Position numbers and translations under genes: made by a program
Source: Prorocentrum cordatum
Taxonomy: Eukaryota > Sar > Dinophyceae > Prorocentrales > Prorocentraceae
Length of the DNA: 64,000 nt
Assembly: GCA_963575745.1 (NCBI GenBank)
Contig: CAUYUJ010022404.1
Location: 52,501-116,500 of the forward strand
Direction of reading: 5' to 3'
Shown: one piece after another, positions 32,784 through 43,635 of the stretch
How the letters are laid out: the number at the start of each line of letters is the position of its first letter
How positions within the stretch are numbered: position 1 is the stretch's first letter
The notes under the pieces: generated by a model
The model's input: only the letters and a program-made list of their open reading frames with translations
Told to the model about the DNA's origin: nothing
Database searches by the model: none

Positions 32784-33540
32784 GCACTGGGCATTTCTGC
32801 TGCGTTGCGTTGCTTTCTGGGTAGCCACGCCTGCAATGCGAAACCCCGGTCTTAAGTAACATTTTGTCGGGCGTCGACTGAAGCGGGTTGCAGTTTGTTG
32901 CGCGCGCGGGGCGGACAAATCGTGCCCCCCCCCGCGTCGCTTGTTCTCTACAGCCCCCGACCCGTTAGGCAAAATGTGGTCGGACTGCCGTCGTGCGGCA
33001 CGCATGTTTTCACAGCGCCCGATTGTGAAACATAGTCGCACGATCAGTCGATCGGGCGACGATTCCGTCGGATTTGAACCGCATCCTCCTCCCCTTCTCT
33101 TCCCGCCCTTGCCCTTGTCTCTCCTGCTGCTGCTGCTCCTCCTCCTCCTTCTCCTCCTCCTCCCCCTCCCTCCTCCAAATTGGTGGCCCAATCGCCATTG
33201 TTTGCACGGTCATTTCGCGGTTGTGTTCGCATCCGCTAGCCGACCTTGGGCCTCTTTAGACGTCCAGGCTCGCGCCTGCATGCCGCTGCGGAGCAGCGCC
33301 GCGTGTGCCGCGGTGCCCGCCTCCATTTTCATTATGTGTTACTGGCGAGTGCGTGCGCCCAACCTAAATTGTATTTTTTTTTATTTGCTTTGTCTCTATC
33401 TCGTCCTCCTTCCCCCGTCGTTTTCGTTTTCCTTTTCCTTCTCTCCTCCTCGACCTGTAGCCCCCAGGGTAAAGTGGGATTCCAGAGCATGGCCCAGTGA
33501 CGGTGCTGCTGCGTGCCACCTCTGTTTTCTTGGTGGGGTT
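32784..33540. other. Unassigned DNA
   Basis: Includes a CT/CTC-rich tract (33088-33176) and CTTTTCCTTTTCC sequence near 33420-33445. No gene or RNA recognised. Confidence 0.4.
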
Positions 33541-33542
33541 TC

Positions 33543-33607
33543 CGTGGAGGAGGAGGAGGAGGAGGAGGGGGAGGAGGAGGAGGAGGAGGACGAGGAAAAG
33601 GAGGACG
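33543..33607 (+). repeat. (GGA)n microsatellite
   Basis: About 65 nt of GGA at the left border of an AT-rich island. Confidence 0.9.
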
Positions 33608-34140
33608 ATTAATAATATTTTTAACCATACCTACCATAATACGAATGATCATACAAATAAGAGTACAACGAAGCTTATGACTAATACCAGTAATAATGAT
33701 AATGAAACGACGAACAATAATCATACTATTAATAATACTACTAAGAAGAATACTAATAAGCTGACGAATAATACAACGGTTAATAGAACGAATACTACAA
33801 ATAGAACCAATACTAATGCTAAGCATACTCATACTGATAATACTAAGGCTACACAAACAGTCATACTAACAATCGTATTAACATTCGACTCTTACTACGA
33901 CTGCTACGAACAGTTATAACCATAGCAGTACGAATACAAACAAACTAATACTACGAATGCTAAGAATAAACACCATACGAATAACGAATGTTAATACTGA
34001 TATATGTATTATGAACAATAAGACTACTAATAACATAAGAATACTGATATTATTTAAACGAGGAATCAAACTATTCATTCTAATAAGAAGACTAGAGCAG
34101 TAAGAGTAATCTTAAGAATAATGATATTAACAATAAGACG
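33608..34140. other. AT-rich island of AATACTA-like degenerate repeat
   Basis: About 530 nt of strongly AT-rich DNA built from AAT, ACT and ACG-like triplets (for example AATACTACTAAGAAGAATAC), in sharp contrast to its GC-rich surroundings. The Asn/Thr-rich frame across it is taken as a decayed trinucleotide repeat and not a gene. Confidence 0.75.
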
Positions 34141-34262
34141 AAGAAGAGGAGGAGGAGGTGGAGGAGGAGGAGGAGGAGGAGGAGGAGGAGGAGGAAGTGG
34201 AGGAGGAGGAGGAGGAGGAGGAGGAGGAGGAGGAGGAGGAGGAGGAGAGGGAGGAGGAGGAA
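34141..34262 (+). repeat. (GGA)n microsatellite
   Basis: About 120 nt of GGA/GAG at the right border of the AT-rich island. Confidence 0.95.
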
Positions 34263-34265
34263 GCG

Positions 34266-34970
34266 GGAGGCCCTCCTCCTTCTCTTTCTCCCGAGGCCTC
34301 CGGAGGGCCTCCGAAGCGTGGTGTGTGGCGGGCCCCCTCTGGCGGCGGCCGCGGCCGGCAGGAGCTGGACGACCTGCAGCGTGCCGCTGTCACGGCCGCG
34401 CCGCGGCCGCTGCCGGGCTTCGGAGAGCCGCCGCCCGACGAGCCAGCGAAGCTCCGCGGCGCGGGCGTCGGGGAGCGGCCGCCGGTGGTGCAGGCGGGCG
34501 CGGGAGGACCTGCGAGGGGGGGAGGTCGTCGAAGAGCAGAGAACTGCATGGACAAGGTTTCGGCGCGCCGCGCGGAGCTCCGAAAGTGTATGTTTAGGAT
34601 GCCGTTGCTGCTCTTCTAGTCCGGGGCAGCAGCCTCAGGAGGTGGCAGGCTCAGGAGGGGGCATCGACCTGCAATTGTCGCCCACGGATCGCCGATATGG
34701 GGCTCGATGGCCCACCCCGCCCGGGAACGTGCGGGTCAGCTTTTTGCGGCCTATTGCCGACCAAACGGCGACGTATCGCCAATTCCAGGATGTTGTTTCC
34801 CCACCTCAGCCTGTCCTTCACTGATGTTTCCCCATCAGGAAGGGGAAGGGACTGAGCTCGAGGAGGATCGAACGGGAGGGTCTTTTTGTCGCTACGGATC
34901 CGCCTCGAAATTCTGGACGCTTCCCTGGCTCTCCGTCTCGCTCTCTCTCTCTCTCTCTCCCTACTGAATT
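34266..34970. other. Unassigned GC-rich DNA
   Basis: No domain. A small direct repeat CC(C/T)CATCAG and TGTTTCCCCA lies around 34794-34840, just before the hairpin array. Confidence 0.35.
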
Positions 34971-34977
34971 GGATGGG

Positions 34978-36017
34978 ACGGCTATCAGCCGTATGTACCT
35001 GCAGTCACGGACATGCATTGCCCATGCGGCCATCAGCCGTCCCCTGTGGAAAAAGGTGTGACGGCCATCAGCTGTAGGCGCTGCAGTCTCCGATGTGCAT
35101 TGCTCATACGGCCATCAGCCGTCCCCCTGTCTCGGTTCTCTCGTTCTCTGTCTCCACTGGGAAAGACGTGACGGCCATCAGCTGTATGGTCCTGCGTTCA
35201 CAGCGGTCCGACCGCCCTGGTTGCTTCCGCGCAGCGTCCCGTCCTGGGTACGCGTACACCGTCCAGTTGTACCAGCTGACCACGGGTGTCGTTCATCAGG
35301 TGGACCCGCAGACAGCTGACCCGACCCAGCAGCGCCACAACTCTGCGGAGGAGTAACGCGGGCTCCGCGCCGCCCCCACAGCCCAGGGACTGCCAACAGC
35401 GTACGTGTCAATACTCGTGCCGGCGCACGCCGCCAGAGCAGCAGCCGGCAGACGAGCTCGTCGCCAAAGACAGGGCTCTCGGCACCGGTGGGACAGCAGA
35501 AATTGGTGCCCCGGGGCGCTCCCCAGTCCTCTCAGCACTATTCTTACGGTCATCAGCCGCTCCCTGGCTCTCCTTTTTTTTTTTTTTTCCCCTCTCTCTC
35601 TATACTAAGATGGGCGGGACGGCCATCAGCCGTATGTTCCTGCAGTCTCGGACGTGCAGTGCTCAAACGGCCATCAGCCGTTCCCTGGCCTGGACGTCTC
35701 CGGCAAACGGCCATCGGACGTGCCCACCTTCCCAGTTCTCTTACGGCCATCAGCCGTCCCCTGGCGCTCCCTCTCCCTCTCTCTCTCTTTCTCTTTTCTT
35801 GGAAAGGAGGAGGCGGCCATCAGCCGTACGTCCCTGCCGTCTCCGACGTGCATTGCTCCTACGGCCATCAGCCGTCCCCTGGCGCGCTCTCTCTCTCTCT
35901 CTCTTCTGGTCCCTCTCTCTCTCTCTCTCTTTTTCTCTCTCTACAAGAAGGACGGGACGGCCATCAGCCGTATGTACCGGCAGTCTGACTTGCATCGCTG
36001 TTACGGCCATCAGCCGT
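34978..36017 (+). repeat. Array of 14 ACGGC-CATCA-GCCGT hairpins
   Basis: The 15-mer ACGGCCATCAGCCGT and close variants occur at 34978, 35026, 35061, 35108, 35171, 35546, 35619, 35667, 35707, 35743, 35813, 35861, 35957 and 36003. Each can form a 5-bp stem with a 5-nt loop. Most fall in pairs 46-48 nt apart with conserved sequence between (CCTGCAGTCTCGGACGTGCA, TTGCT). Pairs are separated by CT-rich tracts of variable length. The 35171-35546 gap holds about 360 nt of non-repeat sequence. No protein function is proposed. Confidence 0.9.
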
Positions 36018-37340
36018 CCCCTGGCGCTGGATAGTCCTGGAGGACGTTTCTTTCCCCTCGCCGGCAGGTGATGTCAGTTCCCACCTGCCCCGGCCTCCCC
36101 ATCCCGCGCAAAACGCGGTTCCCTCTGTGCGGCGTCCCCGACACACGCCCCCTTGCCAGTCCCCACGTTTGCGTCTGCAATCCCTGGGCATCTGGTCTAC
36201 AGTATTTGCCTCAGCCGGCCGTGTCTGATGCTGGCCCTATGGGGTTACGTCTGCCGTCGTACTCAGGAGTGGTTCAGCCTTCTTGCAGTGGTCAGCGCCC
36301 CCCCCACTGGCGCATCGTTACCGACTGGTCTTGGCACGTACCTAGCCACAGCTGTGGCCCCGACCCCTGGCGCCTGGTGGCGACAAGGTCCGGCAGCGTA
36401 CCTGGTGATTTCCTCCCACGGTACTCACTTTGAGTTCGAGCGCGTCTGCACCTTTCGGACTCTGTTCTTCCTGGTTGCGCGTCGCCTTCCCGGGTCTGAC
36501 CGTCCGGTGGCACCTCCTCGCTGGGCGTACGTTTGGTCTGAAGGTACAGAACAGGTCACGACATCTCCTGGCGTGCAGGATCCAATTCACCCGCACGTGT
36601 ACAGCAGCTACCCTAGCCATTTGCAGCCAGCTCAGCCAGCTCAGCCTCAGCCAGCTGCCTCCCCGGCGGTAGGTTCTGATCCCGCGCTCGGTCGCTGTGC
36701 TTTTAGGCTCGCGCGTTGCTCCTCCCCTCACGCCGTAGGCGGCCTCGCCCGCGCGTGTTAATTAGATCGGCCCGTGGCCCGGACCTTTCAACTCGGCGCC
36801 TGCGCTTTCGCTCGCGCCCGCGAGGAAAAGTATCCCCACCGGCCGTCATCGAGCACGTGGACATCATGAATTTCGCCATTTTGTTGCTGCGCCTTGACCA
36901 GTGGTTCTTCCTGGTCTACCGCGTCTCCTGAGCTGCAGCGTAGCTCGCTCCTGTGTGCTCTTTCTTCGCTTCTTCCTCCGCTTGGTTTCCTTCCCCTTCG
37001 TGCCGCGGAATCTAGGCCGTTGCTAGTCAACCGCGTTTCTTGACGGCGCCCGGCATCCCAGTGCGCTTGCGAACGAAAAAAATATCACCACCAGCCCCAG
37101 CCAGAGGCTACTGAGGCCAGATGTTTCTGATGCGACTCGCTCTCCAGCCTGGAGTTGCTCGAGGCCAGAGCCATAGGCTTCTGAAATTAGATTTCTCCGG
37201 ATTATCAGGGTCGTTGGCCGTCAGCCTGATCTGGAGAGGGTGAGCACAAAGGGTCGGGAATCGAGGTTCTCCTCGTCGTCCTCCTCTTCCTCTTCCTCCC
37301 CCGCTTCCTTCCCCATAGAACTCTTATTGTAGGTCTCGTG
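36018..37340. other. No gene recognised
   Basis: About 1.3 kb of mixed sequence. Open frames on both strands lack domains. A CAGCCAGCTCAG triplication lies near 36625-36655 and a TCCTCTTCC tract at 37270-37310. Confidence 0.35.
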
Positions 37341-37342
37341 GA

Positions 37343-37640
37343 GGCTTCTTGAGCCCCCCGGGGGGCCTCTTAGGGCCTTCCTGGGGGCCTCTGGTGTGCC
37401 TGTTGGGGCTCCGTTGGTGCTCCGTTGGGTCGTCTCGGGACCGTCATGTGCGCATTTTTTTGATTGAGCTGTTTCGAAGAGGGTCGACTCGACTGAACCT
37501 TCTTGGAGGTCAGTCTTCGGGCCGTGGTCGTTTTGTGGGGATATCGGGTAGTCTCAGGGCCGTCCCGGGTCCCTGTCTCGCACCATCCTGGAACGTTCTG
37601 GGGGCTTCTCTTGGCCTCTCGAAGCTCCGGCGAGGCGGTC
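37343..37640 (+). repeat. TTGGG-rich array, copy 7, degenerate
   Basis: Looser GGGGGCCTCTTAGGGCC units than elsewhere, with an AT-richer interruption at about 37445-37485. Preceded by a short CTC/TTCC tract. Confidence 0.65.
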
Positions 37641-38817
37641 TGCAGCCGAAGCGCCTCGGAAGCCCGTATAATTGATTTCCCACTGGTGTTCGATGGTTTT
37701 CGCCCCCCCTGGGTTTTCGCATAAAAGCATTAATGCGAGTATGCGTTCACGCTTATGCAGTTTATGTCCGTACTCTTGCCCGAATCGAAGGGGATCGCCT
37801 GAACTGTGCAGACCCGCTCGCTGTGCGTCGCACAGGGGAGGGTGTGCTGGGATCCTCGGCCGGGGGGCGTGGGGTAGGCAAATGCGCGGCGATAAGCTGT
37901 GTGGCGGAAGTTTGTGTGGTAGGGTGGGGGAAGGTGGCAGCATGGTTCCGAGATCACGTGTTCGTTTTGTGCTTCATCCCGTCGAGCGAGGTCAGGAGAG
38001 TCACGCCGCCCACCCCCCAGCAAAGGAATCCGGCCACTGCCAGACGTCTCTGTGATGATGTCGCAGATCTGCGGCAAGGCGCCTCGCGTGGGCGCTTCGC
38101 GTATACGTTCATCGACAGAACCTAGACTTGCAACGGAAACCAGGGCGTCAGCAGCGATGATTGTAGGGAGGCTCAAACGGACAATACCATCTTAGAGAGA
38201 CGTTGACATCTAGCGTGCATGTTCTTCGCTTCCTCTCGCCTCGTCCCCCTCTTCTACAACACATGTCGCCGACACGTTTCTAAGGTGAACTCGCATTGAG
38301 GCTTCCTCTCACCTGGAGCGCGCGTGGTCGCGATGGATCGGCAGATTTTCTGCAATGCTCACAGGGCATGTCCTCATCTGAAACGGCTTTCGCGTAGAAC
38401 AAATACTGGTACAGTGGGGACGCGTATCAAGGAACCAGATGCTTTTCGTCAGGGTACCCTGGGTTTCTTTACTCCGCGTGTTGCGCGGTGACTTCCTGCA
38501 GCCGCTGGAGGAGCTGCTGCGTTCAGGGTGCTCTGGGTCCACCCCCCGTGTGCATCTTGCGGGCGACTTTTGGGGCTGTTTTTTTTTGCGAGGGTTTCTT
38601 GCGACCGCATCCGCACTGCATACCTTGTTTCCAGGAGCGTCCAGAGCTCATGAAGGGCGAAGGCGGGGGGTGGAGGCCTGACCCATGGAGTCCCGCCGCC
38701 CGCCCTGGGGGCATGGAGCGCCCGGCCTGGCCTGGAATTGTGCGCCATCGCAGCAGCGCGAGTGACGGAGGAGGCATGGCGCCGCGGTGGAGTGCGCTTG
38801 ATGTTTGGACGCCCGAA
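37641..38817. other. No gene recognised
   Basis: Balanced to GC-rich sequence without a convincing frame on either strand. Confidence 0.35.
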
Positions 38818-39002
38818 ATGGGTACGGAAAAAATGGGTACAATGCCCAACAACAAACGTTGTCCCAAACCAGCAGCGGCCGCTGTTGGGTAGGCGGCCTT
38901 CTGTCTCAAATGTACACAGGTCGCGGCGGCGCGGACAGCGAGTCCTGTTCAAAATGATCAGGAACTGCTGTTGGGCATTGTACCCTTCCTTTCAGTACCC
39001 AT
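38818..39002. mobile_element. Fold-back element (MITE-like), 185 bp
   Basis: 37-nt inverted ends, 38818-38854 (ATGGGTACGGAAAAAATGGG, then TACAATGCCCAACAACA) and 38966-39002, with about five mismatches by eye. No coding capacity and no clear target-site duplication. Confidence 0.75.
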
Positions 39003-39108
39003 GTCGGTCGTCCCGATGATGGAGTCGCCGGTCCAGAATGGATGGAGTGCTCACGGGGGCAGAGGGGGATGACTGGCAACCGGGGGGTTGGGGGGGGGGG
39101 AGCTCACC

Positions 39109-39264
39109 ACCCACCAAACCACCCCAACCCAACCCGAAGGCCTCAATTTGCCCTCCATTTCCAGTGGGGGGGTGGTCGGGGAACACTGAAAAAACACATG
39201 GAACCCGTACCCTTCCCAACCCGAAATTGGGGTCTTCGGGTTGGGTTGGGGTGGTCTGGTAGGT
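39109..39264. mobile_element. Fold-back element (MITE-like), 156 bp
   Basis: 41-nt inverted ends, 39109-39149 and 39224-39264, matching at 37 of 41 positions. The core arm is ACCACCCCAACCCAACCCGA. It lies about 100 bp from the previous fold-back but shares no sequence with it. Confidence 0.8.
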
Positions 39265-41140
39265 AGTCAGGAGCGAGGCTTCACTCCCCAGCGGCGGCCT
39301 CTCGTCCCGTGGCGGTTGCCGGCCGCCTGCGCCAGCGCAGCTCGTCGTGCAGCGGGCGCCGCCGTCGCGGCGCCTGCTGCGGAGGGCTCCCGCCTCCAGG
39401 GGGCACGGGCTGCGTCCGCCACTCTCAGCTCCGCCCGACTTTTTTTCGAGGCCCGCGACGGGCACCTCGTGAGCGTCTGCGACCCTGTGAGCACCCGACT
39501 TCGGATCCACTGCTGGCGACTGCCTGTCCTGGAGCGCGTGTCAAGGCTGTGGGCGGTCACTGCCGCATCCCCCTGTGTGTGACTGCTGCCACCTGCCACA
39601 GGCCCGTGTGCGGCTGGCGCCGCAGGGCGCGCAGCAGCGTACTAGAAGAGGATCCTGTCCCCTGGGTGAACGGGTACGGGTCAATAGAGCCAACGCCGCT
39701 CAAATTTGATAAATGGCCAAGTTGCACCGTTACCGGCCACCGCTGGCCTTACAGCGTAGCTCCTGTCGCTACAAGTAGCGCTGCCCACTGCCAGTCTTGA
39801 CCCAGATACCACTCCACCTGCGTCTGCGGAGGCCCAGAAGAAGCTTGCTACCCCTGAGCTCGGGATCGCTCAGGCCCCCAAGAACGTGGCTATGCTCTCT
39901 GGCGGGCCGCTCTCAGAACGGCAGGCTTGAGTAGTCATCACCAGGACGTCGGGCAAAGAGCACCGATCGAGGTCACGGGACTCCGATCCCAAACGCCAGG
40001 GCAGGACGAAGTCTCCCCTTGCTGGGCCCCCCCCCTGTCGCGGTCTGTCCAGCTTCCCCTCGCCTTGTCTTGGGGCCCATCTTTTTCATCGTCACGCTTT
40101 CTGCGTATCTTCCACTGCCCCATCCCAGTGCCTGCTTGTCCAAGTCGGCTGATCAGTCTCATCTTGCGGTTCCTTACAAGTCACCTCCATCTGGTGGTTT
40201 TATGATGTCGTGCACGAGCCACGGTGTCCCAGCGCTCGGCCACCTCTGAGCAGCCGCATGCCTTTTCGAGCTTGTAGTGGAAAGTATTTCTAATTTACAC
40301 AGCTTGCTGGTCTTGCGTTCGGGGTCGACCCCGATCCCGCCAGCCGTCGTTAGACCGGGGAGGCCAGACCTGTCATGAATACACTGAAGTGGGGGTGTAA
40401 GCAGCTGAATTAGTCTCCCTCCTCCCGCTTTCTCCTCCGTTCTCCGCTCCTCATTGTTTTATTTGTTCACTGTTGTTGTAGTTGAGCTTGGCTCATAATA
40501 ACACCAACCATGATTGTTTGACCCCAACGGCGCACTGGTGCTTTCGCCTCAGCGCCGGCTACATTTTCTTTGAAAGCTGCATCGTGAGGAAGCATATTAC
40601 CCATGGCAATTGGGCTTGGTGGATGAGGGAACGTATGCGAATCAAGGGATTCCATTGGACCTGTTGAGTAATTCACCGTTTCACTTGGCAGATCAGCTGT
40701 GCTTCACGGGGAATTAATCAGCAATGAAGGCAACACGTGCGAAGCGTATAACACATCCTCTAAGGTTGAATATTATGTTTATTTTATCTGGCTGTGTCGA
40801 TATATCCTTTTCTGATACTAGCCTATCGCTTGACGGCCGATTGACAAAATGCTCGGAATATGCTACTGTGTCTTTGAACAGCTGGGCTAAGGCAGCAGAC
40901 GCTTCGCATGGAAATGGGACAACCACTGGCAGTGATATCCGACATGCCAGAATACACCTGTCGTGTGCAGAGGAGTGGCTCCATAACATTGAGGGCGTTG
41001 GGAACTGCATGATCTGGATGATAGGCAGCGAACGGTTGTGTCTCATGCGATGTCATAACTTGGCAAGTGCCCAGCAAAAGCGTTGTAGGATGAAGCCACC
41101 GAGGCCAGGTTGCAGGTCAGAGGCCTCGTGGATGCCTGTG
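39265..41140. other. No gene recognised
   Basis: About 1.9 kb; GC-rich to about 40250, then closer to 50 percent GC (40260-41050). The mid-GC part has short open frames but no domain, RNA gene or repeat that I can identify. Confidence 0.35.
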
Positions 41141-41420
41141 GAGTCCTTGGGGCCATTTTGGGGCGGAGGGCGCGAACTGTCAGTTCGAGTTTCCGCTCTT
41201 AGGGCCGTCCGGGGCCCCTCTTAGGTCGTCTTGGTGGTATCTTGGAGGCCTCTTTCGCCGTCTTGATGCGTCGCAATCCCGAACAGGTGAGCACGCTAAA
41301 ATCCTCCATCAACTGTGGGGACACCGGTTTTGGCCTCTCGGAGCCTTTGGGCCTCTCGGCGGCCTTTTGAGGCTTCTTGGGGGCCTCTTGGGTTGTCGGG
41401 CATCGAAGGCAGTCTTGGGG
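41141..41420 (+). repeat. TTGGG-rich array, copy 8, with core
   Basis: Degenerate TTGGGG/CCTC units around a core at about 41268-41335 that ends CCGGTTTTGGCCTCTCGG, similar to the core end near 59510. Confidence 0.7.
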
Positions 41421-42961
41421 TCTTCTGGGTCCCCCAACTGGCACAGCCCGCCGAACTCATACACCCGCATGAGCCTTGGGGCACTCCACTTCGTGCTGAA
41501 GGCACTGTGGCGGATCTGCGTACACGTCCAGCTAGTTCCCGCCAGCAAAGCGCTAAAGTGGGATAGCTCGAGATCAGAGTGTAACGTTCTCCAGTGACGA
41601 ATAACACATCTTTCCGTCAGTAGGGTCTGTCGAATGGCAACTGTGCTGCCAATGCTTCCTACATTTGTTGATGTCTCGTTTGTGGGACTAATGTATGACG
41701 CACTCAATTTTCACCATGGTATGTGGACGCTGTAATGTTGGCCAGCGCCCATAGCATTACAATGTGTTCGCTCAGTGGCTTTCATGCCCACGCGCTGGCA
41801 GGGGTACGCCTTCGCGCATGTAGTCTTCGCGGTTTGTGGTGGTGTTGGGACTTGGCTGTTACGCGTTGCAGTCCGCAACGCTCGCGCGCGCGTTTTGCTG
41901 AAGGCGATGAGTCGACTAAAGTGTCAGTGAGTTTACCGTAAGCTGACGGAGCAGAGTTGGCAGCTTCATGTTGCTACGTGGCGCCCCGCCCCCGGGGGGT
42001 GGCAGTCCTGGAAACCAGAGGTGCATACAGGCTGGCTGCAAGCTCAGCACTGAGTGCACTGCACACAGAAGGGCATCGCCTGCAGAGTGAGCAGAGACCG
42101 CGAACTCATCGCGAAAGTGGCAAGCATAGCCTTGCAAAAGACATGTCGCTCCCGCTCGAGATTTGCCCATCTTTCTACTCAGGACTTGTGCTCTTGCTCG
42201 CCGCCGAGAACTGGTCCTCCAGCAAACCCAGCGCTCCCTCCTTCGCCTCCTGCTCATCCGCCTGGCAACGCGGACTGTGGCGGCCAGCCAATTCCGTGAT
42301 AAGAGTACCGCTCCGCTGCGAACGACAAATTATGTGCCTGATAGTGCAGCAAACGACGGGCCCATTCTTGCAACTGCGTGGGGGCGATCAGAGTCCTGTA
42401 AGACACCCCAGTCGGCAGATAGACCAGGATTCAACGCAGTGGGAAGGGAGGGGTGGGAGGGGCAGGATGTCAGACGTGGTGCCACGCGCACCGAGCTTGC
42501 CCCTCCCCCCCTCATTCGCCATGTGCACCGGCAGACGGCCGCTTCGGGCCGCGTGGCCGCGGCGACGACCCCGGCGTGCGATCGGTCGAGGTGGAGCGCC
42601 CGAGGCGCCCCGGAATCGGCCGCCATCGAGCGGCCTGCGCTCTCGGAGGCCTGCGATCGCGCCAGCGATCCAGCGGTCCAGGCGGTGTCGGGGGCCGACG
42701 CCGCCGCCGCCGCGGCGCGAGCCCGCCGCGGCCCTCCGCTGCCCAGCTCTTCGGGAGCGGAAAAAGGACGTACCTGTGCACGAGTCCACGCTGGTTTCGA
42801 GAGCTCACCTGGCGCAAATGTTCGTACAAAGCGGCTGGTCTCACACGGATCGAGGGGCCGTGCTCATGTACATAGCTGGGCGCGCACGTCCTTTGTGGGC
42901 TCCCTAAGGCTCTCTCCCCCCCGCGCCGCGCGGCCCTTGGCGCCCAGGGTCCGACAACCCG
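41421..42961. other. Unassigned DNA with a partial duplication
   Basis: No gene recognised. GGGGCCGACGCCG through CTGCCCAGCTCT at about 42690-42752 recurs at 43036-43096. CTCCCCCCCGCGC followed by GGCGCCCA recurs at about 42914 and 43100. Confidence 0.4.
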
Positions 42962-43015
42962 CACCCATACCCATAGCCAGTCCTCCTCCCAACGACCCCC
43001 CTATGGGTATGGGTG
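42962..43015. repeat. 15-bp perfect hairpin
   Basis: CACCCATACCCATAG (42962-42976) is the exact reverse complement of CTATGGGTATGGGTG (43001-43015), leaving a 24-nt loop. Confidence 0.9.
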
Positions 43016-43222
43016 TGTGTTGTTCGTTCGTCATCAGGGGCCGACGCCGTCGTCGCCGCGGCGCGAGCCCGCCGCGGCCCCTCGCTGCCCAGCTCTCTCT
43101 CCCCCCCGCGCTCTGCGCGGCCCCCCGGCGCCCAAGGCCGTGCTGTGCGCCCCGCCGGCGGCGGGGCGGCGCGCCCCGCCCGCGGGGCAGGCGCGGGGAG
43201 GCCGCGCGGAGGACAGGTGCAG

Positions 43223-43390
43223 GAGGGAAAGAAGCACACAGACACAATGAATCGTCGCTCCCCAGGAAAAGATGGGAAAATAATTATGGGAAGTGGGGGG
43301 GAGGAGAGAAGCCCAGAAAACATATGGGGAAATAGGGGGCATCTTGTTATTTGTGTGTCTTTACTTGTGTGCTTGTGGGCCCCTTCACAG
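43223..43390 (+). mobile_element. Introner copy 3
   Basis: 168 nt starting GAGGGAAAGAAGCACACAGA, with CACAATGAATCGTCGCTCC, AAAAGATGGGAAAATAATT, a G-run, AGAAGCCCAGAAAAC and TTGTGTGCTTGTGGGCCCC, ending TTCACAG. It matches copy 2 along its whole length and copy 1 at both ends. CAGG stands at both edges (43220-43223 and 43388-43391). Predicted junction CAG|GAGG ... ACAG|GTGGGACC. The flanking gene is unidentified; the downstream + frame begins WDRLDVYRGKAGARDVA. Confidence 0.85.
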
Positions 43391-43467
43391 GTGGGACCGG
43401 CTGGACGTGTACAGGGGCAAGGCCGGGGCCCGGGACGTCGCGGCGAACGGAGCAAAGGGTCGACTGG

Positions 43468-43635
43468 ACGTAGGAGTGACCCTTCGCCGGAGTGACCTCT
43501 GGTGCGCGCTCACTGGGGTCTCCGATCGCCGCGCTCGTCGCGACATCAGCGCCTGGCGCCCTTGTGTTTGGCATCCTCGCGCCCCCCAAAAAGCCGCGCA
43601 CCAAAGGTCACTCTTACCCAGGGTCACTCTTGCGT
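43468..43635. repeat. Fold-back element, 168 bp
   Basis: Roughly 40-nt inverted arms, 43468-43507 and 43596-43635, containing GGAGTGACC twice in the left arm and GGTCACTC twice in the right arm. Mismatches cluster in the middle of the arms. Confidence 0.75.

Noticed and set aside
33060-33095. tRNA-like GGTTCAAATCC on the minus strand
   Set aside because: The T-stem flanks do not pair and no D-arm or anticodon arm is present.
33608-34140. Organelle-derived DNA
   Set aside because: AT-rich but built of degenerate triplets; no rRNA, tRNA or organellar protein motif was seen.
34978-36017. CRISPR array
   Set aside because: The repeated hairpin is only 15 nt, spacing alternates between about 48 nt and highly variable CT tracts, the spacers are themselves repeated, and the genome is eukaryotic.
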